Of a DNA stretch of 64,000 nucleotides, positions 1 through 9,078 are shown piece after piece. The notes beneath the pieces are model-generated. The model was not told the origin of the DNA. It made no database searches and saw only the letters and a list, made by a program, of their open reading frames with translations. The stretch spans positions 4,235,001-4,299,000 of the forward strand of contig NZ_CP114909.1 of assembly GCF_027497355.1 (NCBI RefSeq). Reading direction: 5' to 3'. Numbering within the stretch: position 1 is the first letter of the stretch; every line of letters begins with the position of its first letter. Source of the stretch: Micromonospora sp. WMMA1947 (GTDB lineage: Bacteria; Actinomycetota; Actinomycetes; Mycobacteriales; Micromonosporaceae). The translations under genes were made by a program, and so were the position numbers.

Positions 1-1
1 C

Positions 2-34
2 AAGACCTATCCGTGGGCGAGCGGTCTGAGCTGA
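2..34 (+). CDS. 3' end of an upstream gene (partial)
   Basis: An open frame enters from the window edge and ends KTYPWASGLS-stop. It lies 76 bases before urtB on the same strand. In urea transporter operons the gene in this place is the periplasmic urea-binding protein UrtA, so this is probably its last ten residues. The sequence alone is too short to prove this. Confidence 0.4.
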   Translation, partial: KTYPWASGLS

Positions 35-110
35 CGACGCCGGCCCCGGGCGGGCACCGCGACGACGCGCCCCGCCCGGGTCCCCGACCAGCAGTACGGG
101 AGTACCCACC

Positions 111-998
111 GTGACAGTCCTCTTCGGTCAACTCTTCACCGGCATCAGCATCGGCGCTGTCCTGCTGCTCATCGCGCTCGGGCTGGCGCTGACCTTCGGC
201 CAGATGAACGTCATCAACATGGCGCACGGCGAGTTCATCATGGCCGGCGCCTACACCACGTACGTGCTGCAACAGAGCATCACCGGCGCCGGCCTGTCGC
301 TGCTGGTCGCGCTGCCTGTCGCGTTCGTGGTCGCCGGCACGATGGGGGTGCTGCTGGAGATCCTGCTGATCCGCCGGCTCTACGCCCGGCCCCTGGACAC
401 CCTGCTGGTCACCTGGGGCGTGTCCCTGATGCTGCAACAGCTCGCCCGGGACATCTTCGGCAGTCCGAACGTGCAGACCCGCGCGCCGGACCTGCTCACC
501 GGCAACGTGGCCCTGCCCGGCGGGCTGACGGTCGCCAACAACCGGCTGTTCATCCTGGCCCTGGCCCTGGCCGCCGTCGCCGTCCTCACCCTGGCGCTGC
601 GGCTCACCCCGTTGGGGCGCCGGATCCGCGCGGTCGTGCAGAACCGCGACCTCGCCGCGGTGTCCGGCGTACCCACCGCCCGGGTCGACCGGACGACCTT
701 CTTCCTCGGCTCGGGCCTGGCCGGGCTCGCCGGGGTGGCGCTCACCCTGCTCGGCCCGATCGGCCCGACCATGGGCACCAATCTGATCATCGACGCCTTC
801 CTGGTCGTCGTGGTCGGCGGGATCGGGCAGCTCAAGGGCAGCGTGATCGTCGCCTTCGCCCTCGGGGTCCTCCAGGCCACCGGGGAGTACCTCACCACCC
901 TCAGCGTCGCCAAGGTGATCGTCTTCGTGGCGATCGTCGCGTTCCTCCAGTGGCGGCCACAGGGCCTGTTCACCCTGCGGACCAGGAGCCTCGCATGA
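111..998 (+). CDS. urtB: Urea ABC transporter permease UrtB
   Basis: Membrane permease of the LivH/UrtB family, 295 residues with about eight hydrophobic segments; it should form the membrane channel together with UrtC. The early segment GQMNVINMAHGEFIMAGAY is the signature of this family, and the motif with WGVSLMLQQ followed by FGSPNV is typical of UrtB rather than amino-acid LivH. GTG start with GGGAG about nine bases upstream. The stop overlaps the next start (ATGA), so translation is coupled. The order permease-permease-ATPase-ATPase matches urtBCDE. A branched-chain amino-acid transporter is the alternative. Confidence 0.85.
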   Translation: MTVLFGQLFTGISIGAVLLLIALGLALTFGQMNVINMAHGEFIMAGAYTTYVLQQSITGAGLSLLVALPVAFVVAGTMGVLLEILLIRRLYARPLDTLLVTWGVSLMLQQLARDIFGSPNVQTRAPDLLTGNVALPGGLTVANNRLFILALALAAVAVLTLALRLTPLGRRIRAVVQNRDLAAVSGVPTARVDRTTFFLGSGLAGLAGVALTLLGPIGPTMGTNLIIDAFLVVVVGGIGQLKGSVIVAFALGVLQATGEYLTTLSVAKVIVFVAIVAFLQWRPQGLFTLRTRSLA

Positions 999-2128
999 CC
1001 GCCGTGACACCCGCGCCGCCGAGCACCGCCGACCCGCCGGCCCCGGCCGGCACCGCACCGGGAAGCCGACCGGGTGGCCGGTCCCGGCTGCGCGCGGCGG
1101 CGGGGTTCGCGTTCGGCGCGGCTCTGCTGTTCGCCGTCGCGCCGCTGGCGCTGTCGGACTTCCGGCTGGCCCTGCTCGCCAAGTACCTCTGCGTCGCCAT
1201 GGTGGCCGTCGGCATCGGCATCGCCTGGGGACGCGGCGGCATGCTCACCCTCGGCCAGGGCGTCTTCTTCGGCCTGGGCGGCTACGCGATGGCCATGCAC
1301 CTCAAGCTCGCCGACGCGGGTCCCGGTGGGATGCCCGACTTCATGCAGCTGTACGGGCAACTCGACGAACTACCGGTCTGGTGGCGGCCGTTCGCCAGCC
1401 CGTGGTTCGCGCTGCCGGCCACGGTGCTGCTGCCGATGGCCGTCGCCTTCGGGCTCGGCTCACTGGTGTTCCGCCGCCGGGTGCGGGGCGCGTACTTCGC
1501 CATCCTCAGCCAGGCGCTCGCCGCCGCCATGGTGATCCTGCTGATCGGCCAGCAGGGGACCACGGGCGGCACCAACGGGCTCACCGACATCCAGGGCTTC
1601 TTCGGGTACGACCTGGACGACCCGGTCAACCAGCGGATGGTCTACTTCATCATCGCCGGCGTCCTGCTCGCGCTGCTCGCGCTGGCCCGCCAGATCGTCC
1701 ACAGCCGCTACGGGGAACTGCTGGTGGCGGTACGGGACAGCGAGGAGCGGGTCCGTTTCCTCGGCTACGACCCGGCGTCGGTCAAGCTCGTCGCCTACGT
1801 GGTGGCGGCGGGCATGGCGGGCCTCGCCGGCGCGCTGTTCGTGCCGGCGGTGGGCATCATCTCGCCCGCCCTCATCGGCATCGTCCCGTCGATCGAGTTC
1901 GTCATCGGAGTGGCGGTGGGCGGCCGGGCCACGCTGCTCGGACCGGTGCTCGGCGCGGTGGCGGTCGCCTGGGCGCGTACCGCCCTCTCCGAACGTTTCC
2001 CGGGCACCTGGACGTACCTGCAGGGTCTGCTGTTCGTGGTGGTGGTGGCGTTCCTTCCCGGCGGCCTGGCGTCGCTGTGGGCGCTGGCCCGCCGCCGCGC
2101 GAAGCGGGCGGAGGTGGAGACACCGTGA
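995..2128 (+). CDS. urtC: Urea ABC transporter permease UrtC
   Basis: Second membrane subunit, 377 residues, LivM/UrtC family. The segment GMLTLGQGVFFGLGGYAMAMH and the UrtC-specific insertion with MPDFMQLYG and WWRPF support urea over branched-chain amino acids. The later block with GTTGGTNGLTDIQGFFG is also family-typical. The start is the ATG that overlaps the urtB stop; a longer frame exists upstream but would run inside urtB. The 3' end overlaps the GTG of urtD by four bases. The first 35 residues are Pro/Ala-rich and probably cytosolic. Confidence 0.87.
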   Translation: MTAVTPAPPSTADPPAPAGTAPGSRPGGRSRLRAAAGFAFGAALLFAVAPLALSDFRLALLAKYLCVAMVAVGIGIAWGRGGMLTLGQGVFFGLGGYAMAMHLKLADAGPGGMPDFMQLYGQLDELPVWWRPFASPWFALPATVLLPMAVAFGLGSLVFRRRVRGAYFAILSQALAAAMVILLIGQQGTTGGTNGLTDIQGFFGYDLDDPVNQRMVYFIIAGVLLALLALARQIVHSRYGELLVAVRDSEERVRFLGYDPASVKLVAYVVAAGMAGLAGALFVPAVGIISPALIGIVPSIEFVIGVAVGGRATLLGPVLGAVAVAWARTALSERFPGTWTYLQGLLFVVVVAFLPGGLASLWALARRRAKRAEVETP

Positions 2129-2901
2129 GCGACGACCGGCTGGACGGGCTGTCCGTCCGTGACGTGCGGGTCAGCTTCGACGGCTTCACCGCCGTCGACG
2201 GCGTCTCGCTGGAGGTGCCCGCCGGTGACATCCGGTTCCTGATCGGGCCGAACGGCGCCGGCAAGACCACCCTCGTCGACGCGATCACCGGTCTGGTGCG
2301 GGCCACCGGTTCGGTGTGCTTCGGCGAACAAGAACTGCTGGGTCGCCCGGTGCACCGGATCAGCCGGCTCGGCATCGGCCGGACGTTCCAGACGTCGGCG
2401 GTCTTCGAGGAGCTGTCGGTGCTGCAGAACCTGGACATCGCCGCGGGCGCCCGCCGGAGCTGGGCCATCCTGGCCCGGCGCCGGCGGGGGATCCCCGACG
2501 AGGTGGCCGCCGCGCTGGAGACCATCGGGCTCACCGGCCGGGCCGACCAGTTGGCCGGCACCCTCGCGCACGGCCAGAAGCAGTGGCTGGAGATCGGCAT
2601 GCTGCTGGTGCAGGACGCGCGGCTGCTGCTGCTCGACGAGCCGGTCGCCGGGATGAGCCACGAGGAGCGCGACGCCACGGGCGCCCTGCTGGAGACGGTG
2701 AGCCGGGACCGCACGGTGGTGGTGATCGAGCACGACATGGACTTCCTGCGTCGCTTCGCGCGCAGCGTCACCGTGCTGCACGCGGGGAAGGTCCTCAGCG
2801 AGGGCACCGTGGCGCAGGTCCAGGCGGACCCGCGCGTGCAGGAGGTCTACCTCGGCCACCCGGTCGACGCCGGGTCGGTCCCCAGCGGTCTGGAGGCATG
2901 A
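2125..2901 (+). CDS. urtD: Urea ABC transporter ATPase UrtD
   Basis: ATP-binding subunit, 258 residues. Walker A GPNGAGKTT, Walker B LLLLDEP, the family signature in the degenerate form LAHGQKQWLEIGM (typical of LivG/UrtD, where LSGGQ is replaced) and the switch His in IEHDMDF are all present. The GTG start overlaps the urtC stop by GTGA. It should pair with UrtE to form a heterodimeric nucleotide-binding unit on the inner face of the membrane. Confidence 0.88.
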   Translation: MSDDRLDGLSVRDVRVSFDGFTAVDGVSLEVPAGDIRFLIGPNGAGKTTLVDAITGLVRATGSVCFGEQELLGRPVHRISRLGIGRTFQTSAVFEELSVLQNLDIAAGARRSWAILARRRRGIPDEVAAALETIGLTGRADQLAGTLAHGQKQWLEIGMLLVQDARLLLLDEPVAGMSHEERDATGALLETVSRDRTVVVIEHDMDFLRRFARSVTVLHAGKVLSEGTVAQVQADPRVQEVYLGHPVDAGSVPSGLEA

Positions 2902-3593
2902 TGCTGACCCTGCGTGGGGTGCACGCCGGATACGGGCGTTCCCGGGTGCTGCACGGCGTGGACCTCGCCGTCCCGCCCGACGGGGTGGCCGCGGTGCTCG
3001 GGCACAACGGCGCCGGCAAGAGCACACTGCTGCGTGTCGCGGCGGGCCTGCTGCGCCCGGCCGCCGGCACCGTCGAGCTGGACGGCGAGGACGTCACCCG
3101 TCTCGCGCCGCACGAGCGGGTGGCGCGCGGCATGGCGTACGTCCCGCAGGGCCAGCAGTGCTTCCCGCACCTGACGGCGGCGGAGAACCTGCGCCTCGTC
3201 GCCGACGGCCGGCGCGACGGCGCGGTGGCGACGGCGGAGGTGCTGGACCTGTTCCCGGCGCTGCGTCCGCTGCTGCGGCGGCGGGCCGGGCTGCTCTCCG
3301 GTGGTCAGCGTCAGCAACTCGCCATCGCCCGCGCGTTGATCACCCGGCCGCGGCTGCTCATGCTCGACGAGCCGACCGAGGGCATCCAGCCGTCGGTGGT
3401 CGCCGAGATCCAGGAGCGGATCGTCGAGCTGACCCGGCAGTCCGGCTTCAGCGTGCTGCTCGTCGAGCAGCACCTCGGGTTCGCGCTGCGGGTGGCGAAC
3501 CGCTACCACGTCCTCGAATCCGGCCGGGTCACCTCGCACGGCGACGGGGGAGTGACGGCGGAGCGGGAGGTACGCGCGGCCCTCGCGGTCTGA
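2898..3593 (+). CDS. urtE: Urea ABC transporter ATPase UrtE
   Basis: Second ATP-binding subunit, 231 residues, LivF/UrtE type. Walker A GHNGAGKST, signature LLSGGQRQQLAIARAL, Walker B LLMLDEPTEGIQPS and the switch region VEQHLGFAL are intact. The phrase TEGIQPS followed by a short IVEL helix is usual in UrtE. ATG overlaps the urtD stop (ATGA), and a GGAGG lies just before it. It is the last gene of the run; no strong hairpin follows before the next gene. Confidence 0.88.
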   Translation: MMLTLRGVHAGYGRSRVLHGVDLAVPPDGVAAVLGHNGAGKSTLLRVAAGLLRPAAGTVELDGEDVTRLAPHERVARGMAYVPQGQQCFPHLTAAENLRLVADGRRDGAVATAEVLDLFPALRPLLRRRAGLLSGGQRQQLAIARALITRPRLLMLDEPTEGIQPSVVAEIQERIVELTRQSGFSVLLVEQHLGFALRVANRYHVLESGRVTSHGDGGVTAEREVRAALAV

Positions 3594-3776
3594 TCCGGGC
3601 CGGTGTCCAATTTACATTGACCGCGGTCTTTACTACCATCGTGGCTGGGAGTCGCCAAGCGCTGCTGGGCAGCAGTGCCGTCCGCCCCTGGGACGGCTTG
3701 AATCGATCGGCGTCATCTTCTCCGGGGTGGGCACCCAGCGAGGGTCACTGGGCGCCGGCGCATCCACTGGAGCATC

Positions 3777-4844
3777 ATGAAAATCTCACGGACAGCACGC
3801 CGTCTGGGACTGGCTGCGGTCGCAGTTCTCGTCGCCTCGTTCACGATGGTCGTGGTCAACCAGGCCGGTCCGGCCTCGGCGCACGGATCGGTCACCAACC
3901 CGCCGTCACGCAACTACGGATGTTACGAGCGCTGGGGTTCCGATCACCTCAACCCCACGATGGCCCAGACCGACCCGATGTGCTGGCAGGCGTGGCAGGC
4001 CAACCCGAACACGATGTGGAACTGGAACGGCCTGTACCGCGAGAACGTCGGCGGCAACCACCAGGCCGCCGTGCCGGACGGGCAGCTGTGCAGCGGCGGT
4101 CGCACCCAGAACGGCCTGTACGCCTCGCTCGACGCGGTCGGCGCGTGGACCGCGAAGCCGATGCCGAACAACTTCACCCTGACGCTGACCGACGGTGCTC
4201 GGCACGGCGCCGACTACATGCTGATCTACATCACCAAGCAGGGTTTCGACCCGACCACCCAGCCCCTCACCTGGAACAGCCTCGAGCTGGTACTCCGTAC
4301 CGGCAGCTACCCGACCACCGGGCTCTACGAGGCGCAGGTGAACGCGGGCAACCGCACCGGGCGGCACGTCGTCTACACCATCTGGCAGGCGTCCCACCTC
4401 GACCAGCCGTACTACCTGTGCAGTGACGTGATCTTCGGCGGCGGCGGCAACCCGCCGCCCACGACCCCGCCGCCCACCACCACGCCGCCGACGACCCCGC
4501 CGCCCACCACGACGCCCCCGACGACCCCGCCGCCGGCCGGAAACGGCGCCTGCACCGCCACCTTCCGCAAGACGAACGAGTGGTCCGGTGGCTTCGGCGC
4601 CGAGGTCACCGTCCGGGCCGGTAACGCCGCGATCTCCGGATGGACGGTGGCGTGGACCTGGCCCAACGGCCAGAGCATCACCAACGCCTGGAACGCGACG
4701 GTCACCTCGAGCGGTTCGTCGGTCTCCGCGTCGAACGTCGCCTACAACGGTTCCCTGAGCGCCAACGCCAGCACCAGCTTCGGCTTCAACGCCTCCTGGA
4801 ACGGCACCAACTCCACACCCACCCTCACCTGCACCGCCCGGTAA
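3777..4844 (+). CDS. Secreted AA10 lytic polysaccharide monooxygenase with CBM2
   Basis: Copper enzyme that oxidatively cleaves chitin or cellulose, 355 residues. A signal peptide ends at ASA, which exposes His-Gly at the mature N-terminus as the copper ligand required by the histidine brace; the second ligand is probably the His in GRHVVYTIWQ. The AA10 domain spans about residues 36-222. A Pro/Thr linker (about 223-255) made of repeated PPTTTPPTT units leads to a CBM2 (about 258-355) with the conserved Cys pair and Trp residues (EWSGGFGAEV, GWTVAWTW). CBM2 suggests cellulose or crystalline substrate. A 15-bp hairpin follows the stop. Confidence 0.93.
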   Translation: MKISRTARRLGLAAVAVLVASFTMVVVNQAGPASAHGSVTNPPSRNYGCYERWGSDHLNPTMAQTDPMCWQAWQANPNTMWNWNGLYRENVGGNHQAAVPDGQLCSGGRTQNGLYASLDAVGAWTAKPMPNNFTLTLTDGARHGADYMLIYITKQGFDPTTQPLTWNSLELVLRTGSYPTTGLYEAQVNAGNRTGRHVVYTIWQASHLDQPYYLCSDVIFGGGGNPPPTTPPPTTTPPTTPPPTTTPPTTPPPAGNGACTATFRKTNEWSGGFGAEVTVRAGNAAISGWTVAWTWPNGQSITNAWNATVTSSGSSVSASNVAYNGSLSANASTSFGFNASWNGTNSTPTLTCTAR

Positions 4845-4853
4845 CAGCGTCCG

Positions 4854-4886
4854 CGGTGGGGTGGCGCGGCACGCGCCACCCCACCG
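4854..4886. terminator. Rho-independent-type hairpin after LPMO gene
   Basis: A perfect 15-bp stem (CGGTGGGGTGGCGCG and its complement) with a three-base GCA loop begins ten bases after the LPMO stop. There is no T-tract, which is usual for high-GC actinobacteria. Confidence 0.7.
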
Positions 4887-4941
4887 TCGAAAAGGCTGCC
4901 CTCCGCCAGCATCAGGAACCGCAGTGAGGTGAGGAACGACA

Positions 4942-5526
4942 ATGATTTCCCGGGCAGGCGTCAGCGGCTGGTACCGAAGCCGGTTCGTGTGGATCGAGGT
5001 GTGCCTGCTGGCCGCGTCGCTCGGGGCGGCCAGCGTGGTCACCTCGATCGTCCCGAGGACGGACCCGGCAGTTCTCCGCCAGGAGATCCTGACCCGGATG
5101 CGTACGACGCTCGAGCAGGCGGACCCGAAAGATCATCAGCACGCCGGGCACACCGTCCCAGAGGCGCCGGCCGGAGAGCAGGCCGCGCCGGCGGTCGTCT
5201 GCGGCGTCCATGTCTACGGCTACGAGCCCACCGGGGCGGCCACACTGGCCGACGTCCACACGGTCTACGGCTTCCACCTCTGCGGCGTGGCCGAACAGAG
5301 GCGCCACTGGGACGGAGCGGTCAAACTCGTCGGCCCGGTGATCATGGACATGACCACCCAGCCTCCCGGCATTCAGGTGGTCGAGGCGACCGCCGACGTC
5401 AGGTTCGTCGACCGGCTACGGGAGATGTTCCCCGACAAGTACGAGGAACTGGCACTCAGGGAAGCGTTGCCCGCATCGGAGATGGCCGACCTGCGGCGCC
5501 GGTACGACGCCGCCGCCGGCCTCTGA
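4942..5526 (+). CDS. Membrane-anchored protein of unknown function
   Basis: I do not recognise this 194-residue protein. One hydrophobic segment near residues 16-36 would anchor it, with the rest probably outside. The extracytoplasmic part has a His/Ala-rich stretch (DHQHAGHTVPEA) and two Cys (VVCGVHVYGYEP and GFHLCGVAEQ) that could pair. GAGGAA lies eight bases before the ATG. It sits between two CBM2-bearing secreted proteins on the same strand, but no shared function can be claimed. Confidence 0.7.
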   Translation: MISRAGVSGWYRSRFVWIEVCLLAASLGAASVVTSIVPRTDPAVLRQEILTRMRTTLEQADPKDHQHAGHTVPEAPAGEQAAPAVVCGVHVYGYEPTGAATLADVHTVYGFHLCGVAEQRRHWDGAVKLVGPVIMDMTTQPPGIQVVEATADVRFVDRLREMFPDKYEELALREALPASEMADLRRRYDAAAGL

Positions 5527-5586
5527 CCACGCCGAGCGACCCGACCGCTGAGGCTGCTTGACGCGATGCAATCGACACATGGGGGC

Positions 5587-7221
5587 ATGATGCGACGCAG
5601 GATCTTCGCGCTGGCTACAGCCGCAGCGGTTGTCGTCGGCGGGGCCATGACCATGGTGCTGCGGCCGGCGTACGCCGCGACGGCGTGCACGGTGGACTAC
5701 ACGATCACCCGGGAGTGGTCCAGCGGCTTCTGGGCCGAGCTCACCGTCACCAACCTGGGCGCTCCGGTCACCGACTGGTGGCTGCGATTCCGGCAGGCAA
5801 ACGGCCAGACGATCACCATGGGCCTCGACCGGCTGCCGGACGGATACACGCTCGGCAGCGGCGAGCTGTACCCGGTGACCATGCTCCGCCCACCGGCGGG
5901 CTCCACGCTGCCCACCGGCGCCTCGGTGACTGTGCGGTTCGGCGGCAACTACCGGGGCGCCGACCCCGAGCCGACCGACTGGGTGTTGAGCGGCCAGCCG
6001 TGCGACGCGGACGGCGGCGGCCCGACCGGCTCGTCGCCGCCGTCGGCCTCGGGGAGCCCGCAGCCCAGCCCACTGCCGGGCGGGCCGTCGGTGGCGCTCA
6101 CCTCGCCCCTGCCCAACGACTTCTTCGCCGCGCCGGGCGTCGTCCCGATCCGTGCGGAGGCCACGGCGGCGCCCGGCCGGCGGATCGAGCGGGTCGAGTT
6201 CCGCGAGCGCGGCACGTTACTCGCCGTGGACACCACCGCGCCGTACGCGTTCGACTGGCGCGGCGTGCCGCCGAACAGCGGTACCCACGTCACCGCCACC
6301 GCCTACGACAGCGCCGGCGCCCGGGCCACCGCCGAGGTCCGCGGCGTCCGGGTGCTCCCGCCGCAGGCACCCGGTGCCGCCCCCGCGCTGAAGGCGTTCG
6401 GCAATCGCATCCTCACGGTCACCGCCGACCCGAGGCCGTACCGGCCACGCGGAGTCATCCGGTCGGCCGCGCCCGGCGAGTGCGCGTGGGGACCGATTCG
6501 CTGGGACGGCCCGGTCGACGACGCGTCAGTGGGCGCGCTGCGGGCCCGCGGCGTCAACGCGGTGCGGGTCGTGCTGAGTGACGCCTGCTACGTCTACACC
6601 GGCAGCCCTGCCGACAGGCAGAACCGCGTCGGCTACCTCGACGAGGCGGCCCGGTACGTCGACCGGCTCGTCCGGGGCGGCATCACACCCGTCGTGTCGC
6701 TGCGCCAGAGCGACATCCTCGCCACGCGCTCGTTCTGGAGCGCGGTGGCGGAGGTGTTCGGCGACGACAACGCGGTGGTCCTCGACATCTCGCCGTACGA
6801 CTTCCCGGCGGCGGGCGGCACCGACCCCGCGGCGGTCTGGACCTGTTGGCGCGACGGCGGCCCCGCCTGCCTGGACGCCGGCCTGCCGAACTTCGGCGTG
6901 CAGGAGCAGATCCGCCTGCTTCGCGTCCACGGCTCGTTCAACCTGGTCCTCGCCGCCGGGGTCGACGGCGGCAACGACCTGCGCCGGTGGCTTGAGTACC
7001 GCCCGGCCGACCCGGACGGCCGCAGCGTGGCCGCCGCCTGGCGCGTCGACGACCGCTCGGCCTGCGCCACGCCGGCCTGCTGGCAGTCCACGCTGCTTCC
7101 GGTCGCCGCCCAGGTACCGCTGGTCGCCACCGACGTCAGCGCCGGCCCGGCAGCGCCGACGTTCGTGCCGCGGACGGTCACCTGGCTCGACCGGCACGGC
7201 ATCGGCCACCTGCGCCGGTGA
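5587..7221 (+). CDS. Secreted CBM2 protein with degenerate GH5-like domain
   Basis: About 544 residues. A signal peptide ends near YAA; a CBM2 follows (about 27-130: CTVDYTITREWSSGFWAEL to SGQPC), then a Ser/Pro linker, an Ig-like domain (about 160-255: VALTSPLPNDFFAAPG to VRVLPP) and a C-terminal barrel-like domain with the GH5 pattern GVNAVRVVLS. Where GH5 enzymes carry the acid/base Glu in an NEP motif this protein has VVLDISPYDF, and at the nucleophile strand it has VPLVATDVS, with Asp for Glu. It may therefore bind rather than hydrolyse polysaccharide. The start is chosen at the ATG after GGGGGC; ATG codons 3 bases downstream and 21 bases upstream are alternatives. Confidence 0.75.
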   Translation: MMRRRIFALATAAAVVVGGAMTMVLRPAYAATACTVDYTITREWSSGFWAELTVTNLGAPVTDWWLRFRQANGQTITMGLDRLPDGYTLGSGELYPVTMLRPPAGSTLPTGASVTVRFGGNYRGADPEPTDWVLSGQPCDADGGGPTGSSPPSASGSPQPSPLPGGPSVALTSPLPNDFFAAPGVVPIRAEATAAPGRRIERVEFRERGTLLAVDTTAPYAFDWRGVPPNSGTHVTATAYDSAGARATAEVRGVRVLPPQAPGAAPALKAFGNRILTVTADPRPYRPRGVIRSAAPGECAWGPIRWDGPVDDASVGALRARGVNAVRVVLSDACYVYTGSPADRQNRVGYLDEAARYVDRLVRGGITPVVSLRQSDILATRSFWSAVAEVFGDDNAVVLDISPYDFPAAGGTDPAAVWTCWRDGGPACLDAGLPNFGVQEQIRLLRVHGSFNLVLAAGVDGGNDLRRWLEYRPADPDGRSVAAAWRVDDRSACATPACWQSTLLPVAAQVPLVATDVSAGPAAPTFVPRTVTWLDRHGIGHLRR

Positions 7222-7246
7222 ACGGCCCCATCGGCAGCCGGGCTCG

Positions 7247-8785
7247 TCAGACGCTCGTGCGCGACCACTGCTGGTTGGCGCCGGTGTTGCACGCGTACTG
7301 CTTGAGGATGACTCCGTCTGCGGTCGACGCTGCCGGTACGTCCACGCACTTGCCGCTGTGCCGTGCCCGGAGCTGGAAGTAGCTGCCGTCGGCGACCATC
7401 TGGAACTGCTGGTTGGCGCCGCCGCCACAGGTGTACTGGATCAGCTCGGCGCCGTCGGCGGTGGACGCGCTCACCACGTCGAGGCACTTGCCGCTGTTGC
7501 GGCTGACGAGTCGCCAGTAGCCGCCGCCCGCGTCCTGGAACTGCCACTGCTGCCACGCGTTGCCGTTGTACGTGTACTGGCCGACGCGCGCGCCGTTGTC
7601 GGTGTTCGGCTGCTGGACGTCCATGGCCTTGCCGCTGTGCCGCACGGTGATCCGGTAGAACGTGCCAGTCGGCGGGGACGTCGTCGGGCCACCCCCGACG
7701 GTGTCGCCCCACGCGTACCGGATCTGGTCGGCGCCGGAGGTGTTGCGGACGGTCAGGTTGAGGTCGGTGCCGCCGCCGCTCAGCGAGTACATCGAGTACC
7801 AGTCGTAGCCGATGGTGCCGGGCTTTCCGCCGAGGGCGGGCCAGTAGGTGCCGCCCATCCGGTTGTCGCGCATGACCTGGGCCATGGCGCGGATGTGGCG
7901 CACGAAGTTGTCGGTGCTGTTCGCGTCGGCGTAGTTGCGGCCGTCGTTCATGGGTGCGCCGAACTCGGTGGCGACCGCCCGCGACGCGCAGTTGCCGAGG
8001 CGGGTCTGGATGTGGCCGCGGAAGGCGTCGTAGGTCATCTCACCGTAGAAGAAGGCGTAGTGGTGGAAGGACAGCAGCGTCGAGGCGAAGCGGGTGTCGT
8101 TGCAGACGTCCCGCAGGTCCTGGCTGAACCCGGTGCCCCCGATGAGCACGCGGCTGGGCACCGCCGAGTAGTGGTAGCTGAGCCAGTTGGCCGCGACGTT
8201 GCGCCACTCCGTCGAGCTGTAACCGTGCGGTTCGTTCATCGGCTCGAAGTAGACGTTGGGGTTCGAGCCGTACGTGTTGGTCACCGTGGACCACATCGCG
8301 TTCCACGCGGCGAGGTTCGTGATCCTGCCGCCGGAGGCGGCACCGTCCTCCCAGTACGCGAGGATGACCTTGAACCCGCGGGCGGTGGCGGCGTCGACGG
8401 CGCCTCGGTAGGCCTCCCACCACGCCGTCCCGACCGTGTGGGTGTTGATGGGCAGCCGGACGGTGTTGACCCCCATGGTCGAAGCCATGTCGTCGTAGAG
8501 GGCGTTGGCCTTGGCCCGTACCGTCGCGTTGCTGTCGGAGGAGCTCAGGCCCTGCACGACGAGGGGGCCGGTGCTGAAGTTGTCACCCAGCACGGCCCAG
8601 TTCATGCCTCGGAACTGGCTGGTGGCGGCAATGGCGGGCGACGACATGACGACGACGCCGCCGGCCATCGCCGTCATCGCGGCCACCAGCGCGATCAGCA
8701 GCCGGCGTAACGACCGGGTGCGCCGCGTTGGTCCCGCTGCGTGACCCCGCAGCAACGTGATCCGCGTCAAGAAGTGGTCGATCAC
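7247..8785 (-). CDS. Secreted GH5 glycoside hydrolase with C-terminal ricin-type CBM13
   Basis: Endo-acting cellulase or mannanase-like enzyme, 512 residues. A long arginine-containing signal region (RRTRSLRRLLIALVAAM) ends near AIAA. The GH5 domain (about 55-345) retains both catalytic Glu: acid/base in FEPMNEPHG and nucleophile in VATEFGAP. The C-terminal domain (about 375-512) is a beta-trefoil with three repeats bearing SGKxxDV and QQWQF, QQFQM and QQWSR motifs. The GTG start is preceded by GAGAGG at suitable distance; the upstream Ala-rich frame lacks a ribosome site. It converges with the degenerate GH5 gene only 25 bases away. Confidence 0.88.
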   Translation of the reverse strand: MIDHFLTRITLLRGHAAGPTRRTRSLRRLLIALVAAMTAMAGGVVVMSSPAIAATSQFRGMNWAVLGDNFSTGPLVVQGLSSSDSNATVRAKANALYDDMASTMGVNTVRLPINTHTVGTAWWEAYRGAVDAATARGFKVILAYWEDGAASGGRITNLAAWNAMWSTVTNTYGSNPNVYFEPMNEPHGYSSTEWRNVAANWLSYHYSAVPSRVLIGGTGFSQDLRDVCNDTRFASTLLSFHHYAFFYGEMTYDAFRGHIQTRLGNCASRAVATEFGAPMNDGRNYADANSTDNFVRHIRAMAQVMRDNRMGGTYWPALGGKPGTIGYDWYSMYSLSGGGTDLNLTVRNTSGADQIRYAWGDTVGGGPTTSPPTGTFYRITVRHSGKAMDVQQPNTDNGARVGQYTYNGNAWQQWQFQDAGGGYWRLVSRNSGKCLDVVSASTADGAELIQYTCGGGANQQFQMVADGSYFQLRARHSGKCVDVPAASTADGVILKQYACNTGANQQWSRTSV

Positions 8786-8856
8786 TGATCCAGCCTCTCT
8801 GGGTTCGGATGTCAGACCGATCGCCGGAGCCGCTGCTGCCACCGACGCCCGACGTC

Positions 8857-8868
8857 GTTAGCGTTAAC
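8857..8868. promoter_or_regulatory. Candidate LacI-type operator upstream of GH5-CBM13 gene
   Basis: GTTAGCGTTAAC is a 12-bp near palindrome (10 of 12 positions symmetric) about 70 bases before the start of the GH5 gene. Sugar-responsive LacI-family repressors of actinobacteria use dyads of this kind. No regulator gene lies beside it. Confidence 0.35.
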
Positions 8869-9078
8869 ATCGCTCAATCACCCACAAGCCAGGTCTTCGC
8901 GGCCGGGCCGATGTTTTCTGGTGGTTACGTGCGCGTTACCGGCAAGTGTTAGCGGTCTCATCTGGAGAGTCAAGGGATCGACCAAGGTCGTTCCCTTTGC
9001 GTCCCCGCTCACCGGCCTCCGCCGGGTGGGCGCGGAGACCAGGCACCCAGCGCGGTGCCCGGCACTAGATTGAGGCGG

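Noticed and set aside
380..1360. Long Arg/Pro-rich frames on the strand opposite to urtB/urtC and many similar antisense frames
   Set aside because: They are GC-rich shadow frames. They lack family likeness and ribosome sites and lie opposite well-supported genes.
3619..3628. GACCGCGGTC palindrome upstream of the LPMO gene
   Set aside because: A 10-bp GC palindrome is expected often by chance at this GC content and does not match a known operator.
4455..4545. Short tandem repeat suggesting a CRISPR or minisatellite
   Set aside because: The repeats encode the Pro/Thr linker of the LPMO and stay in frame, so they are a protein linker.
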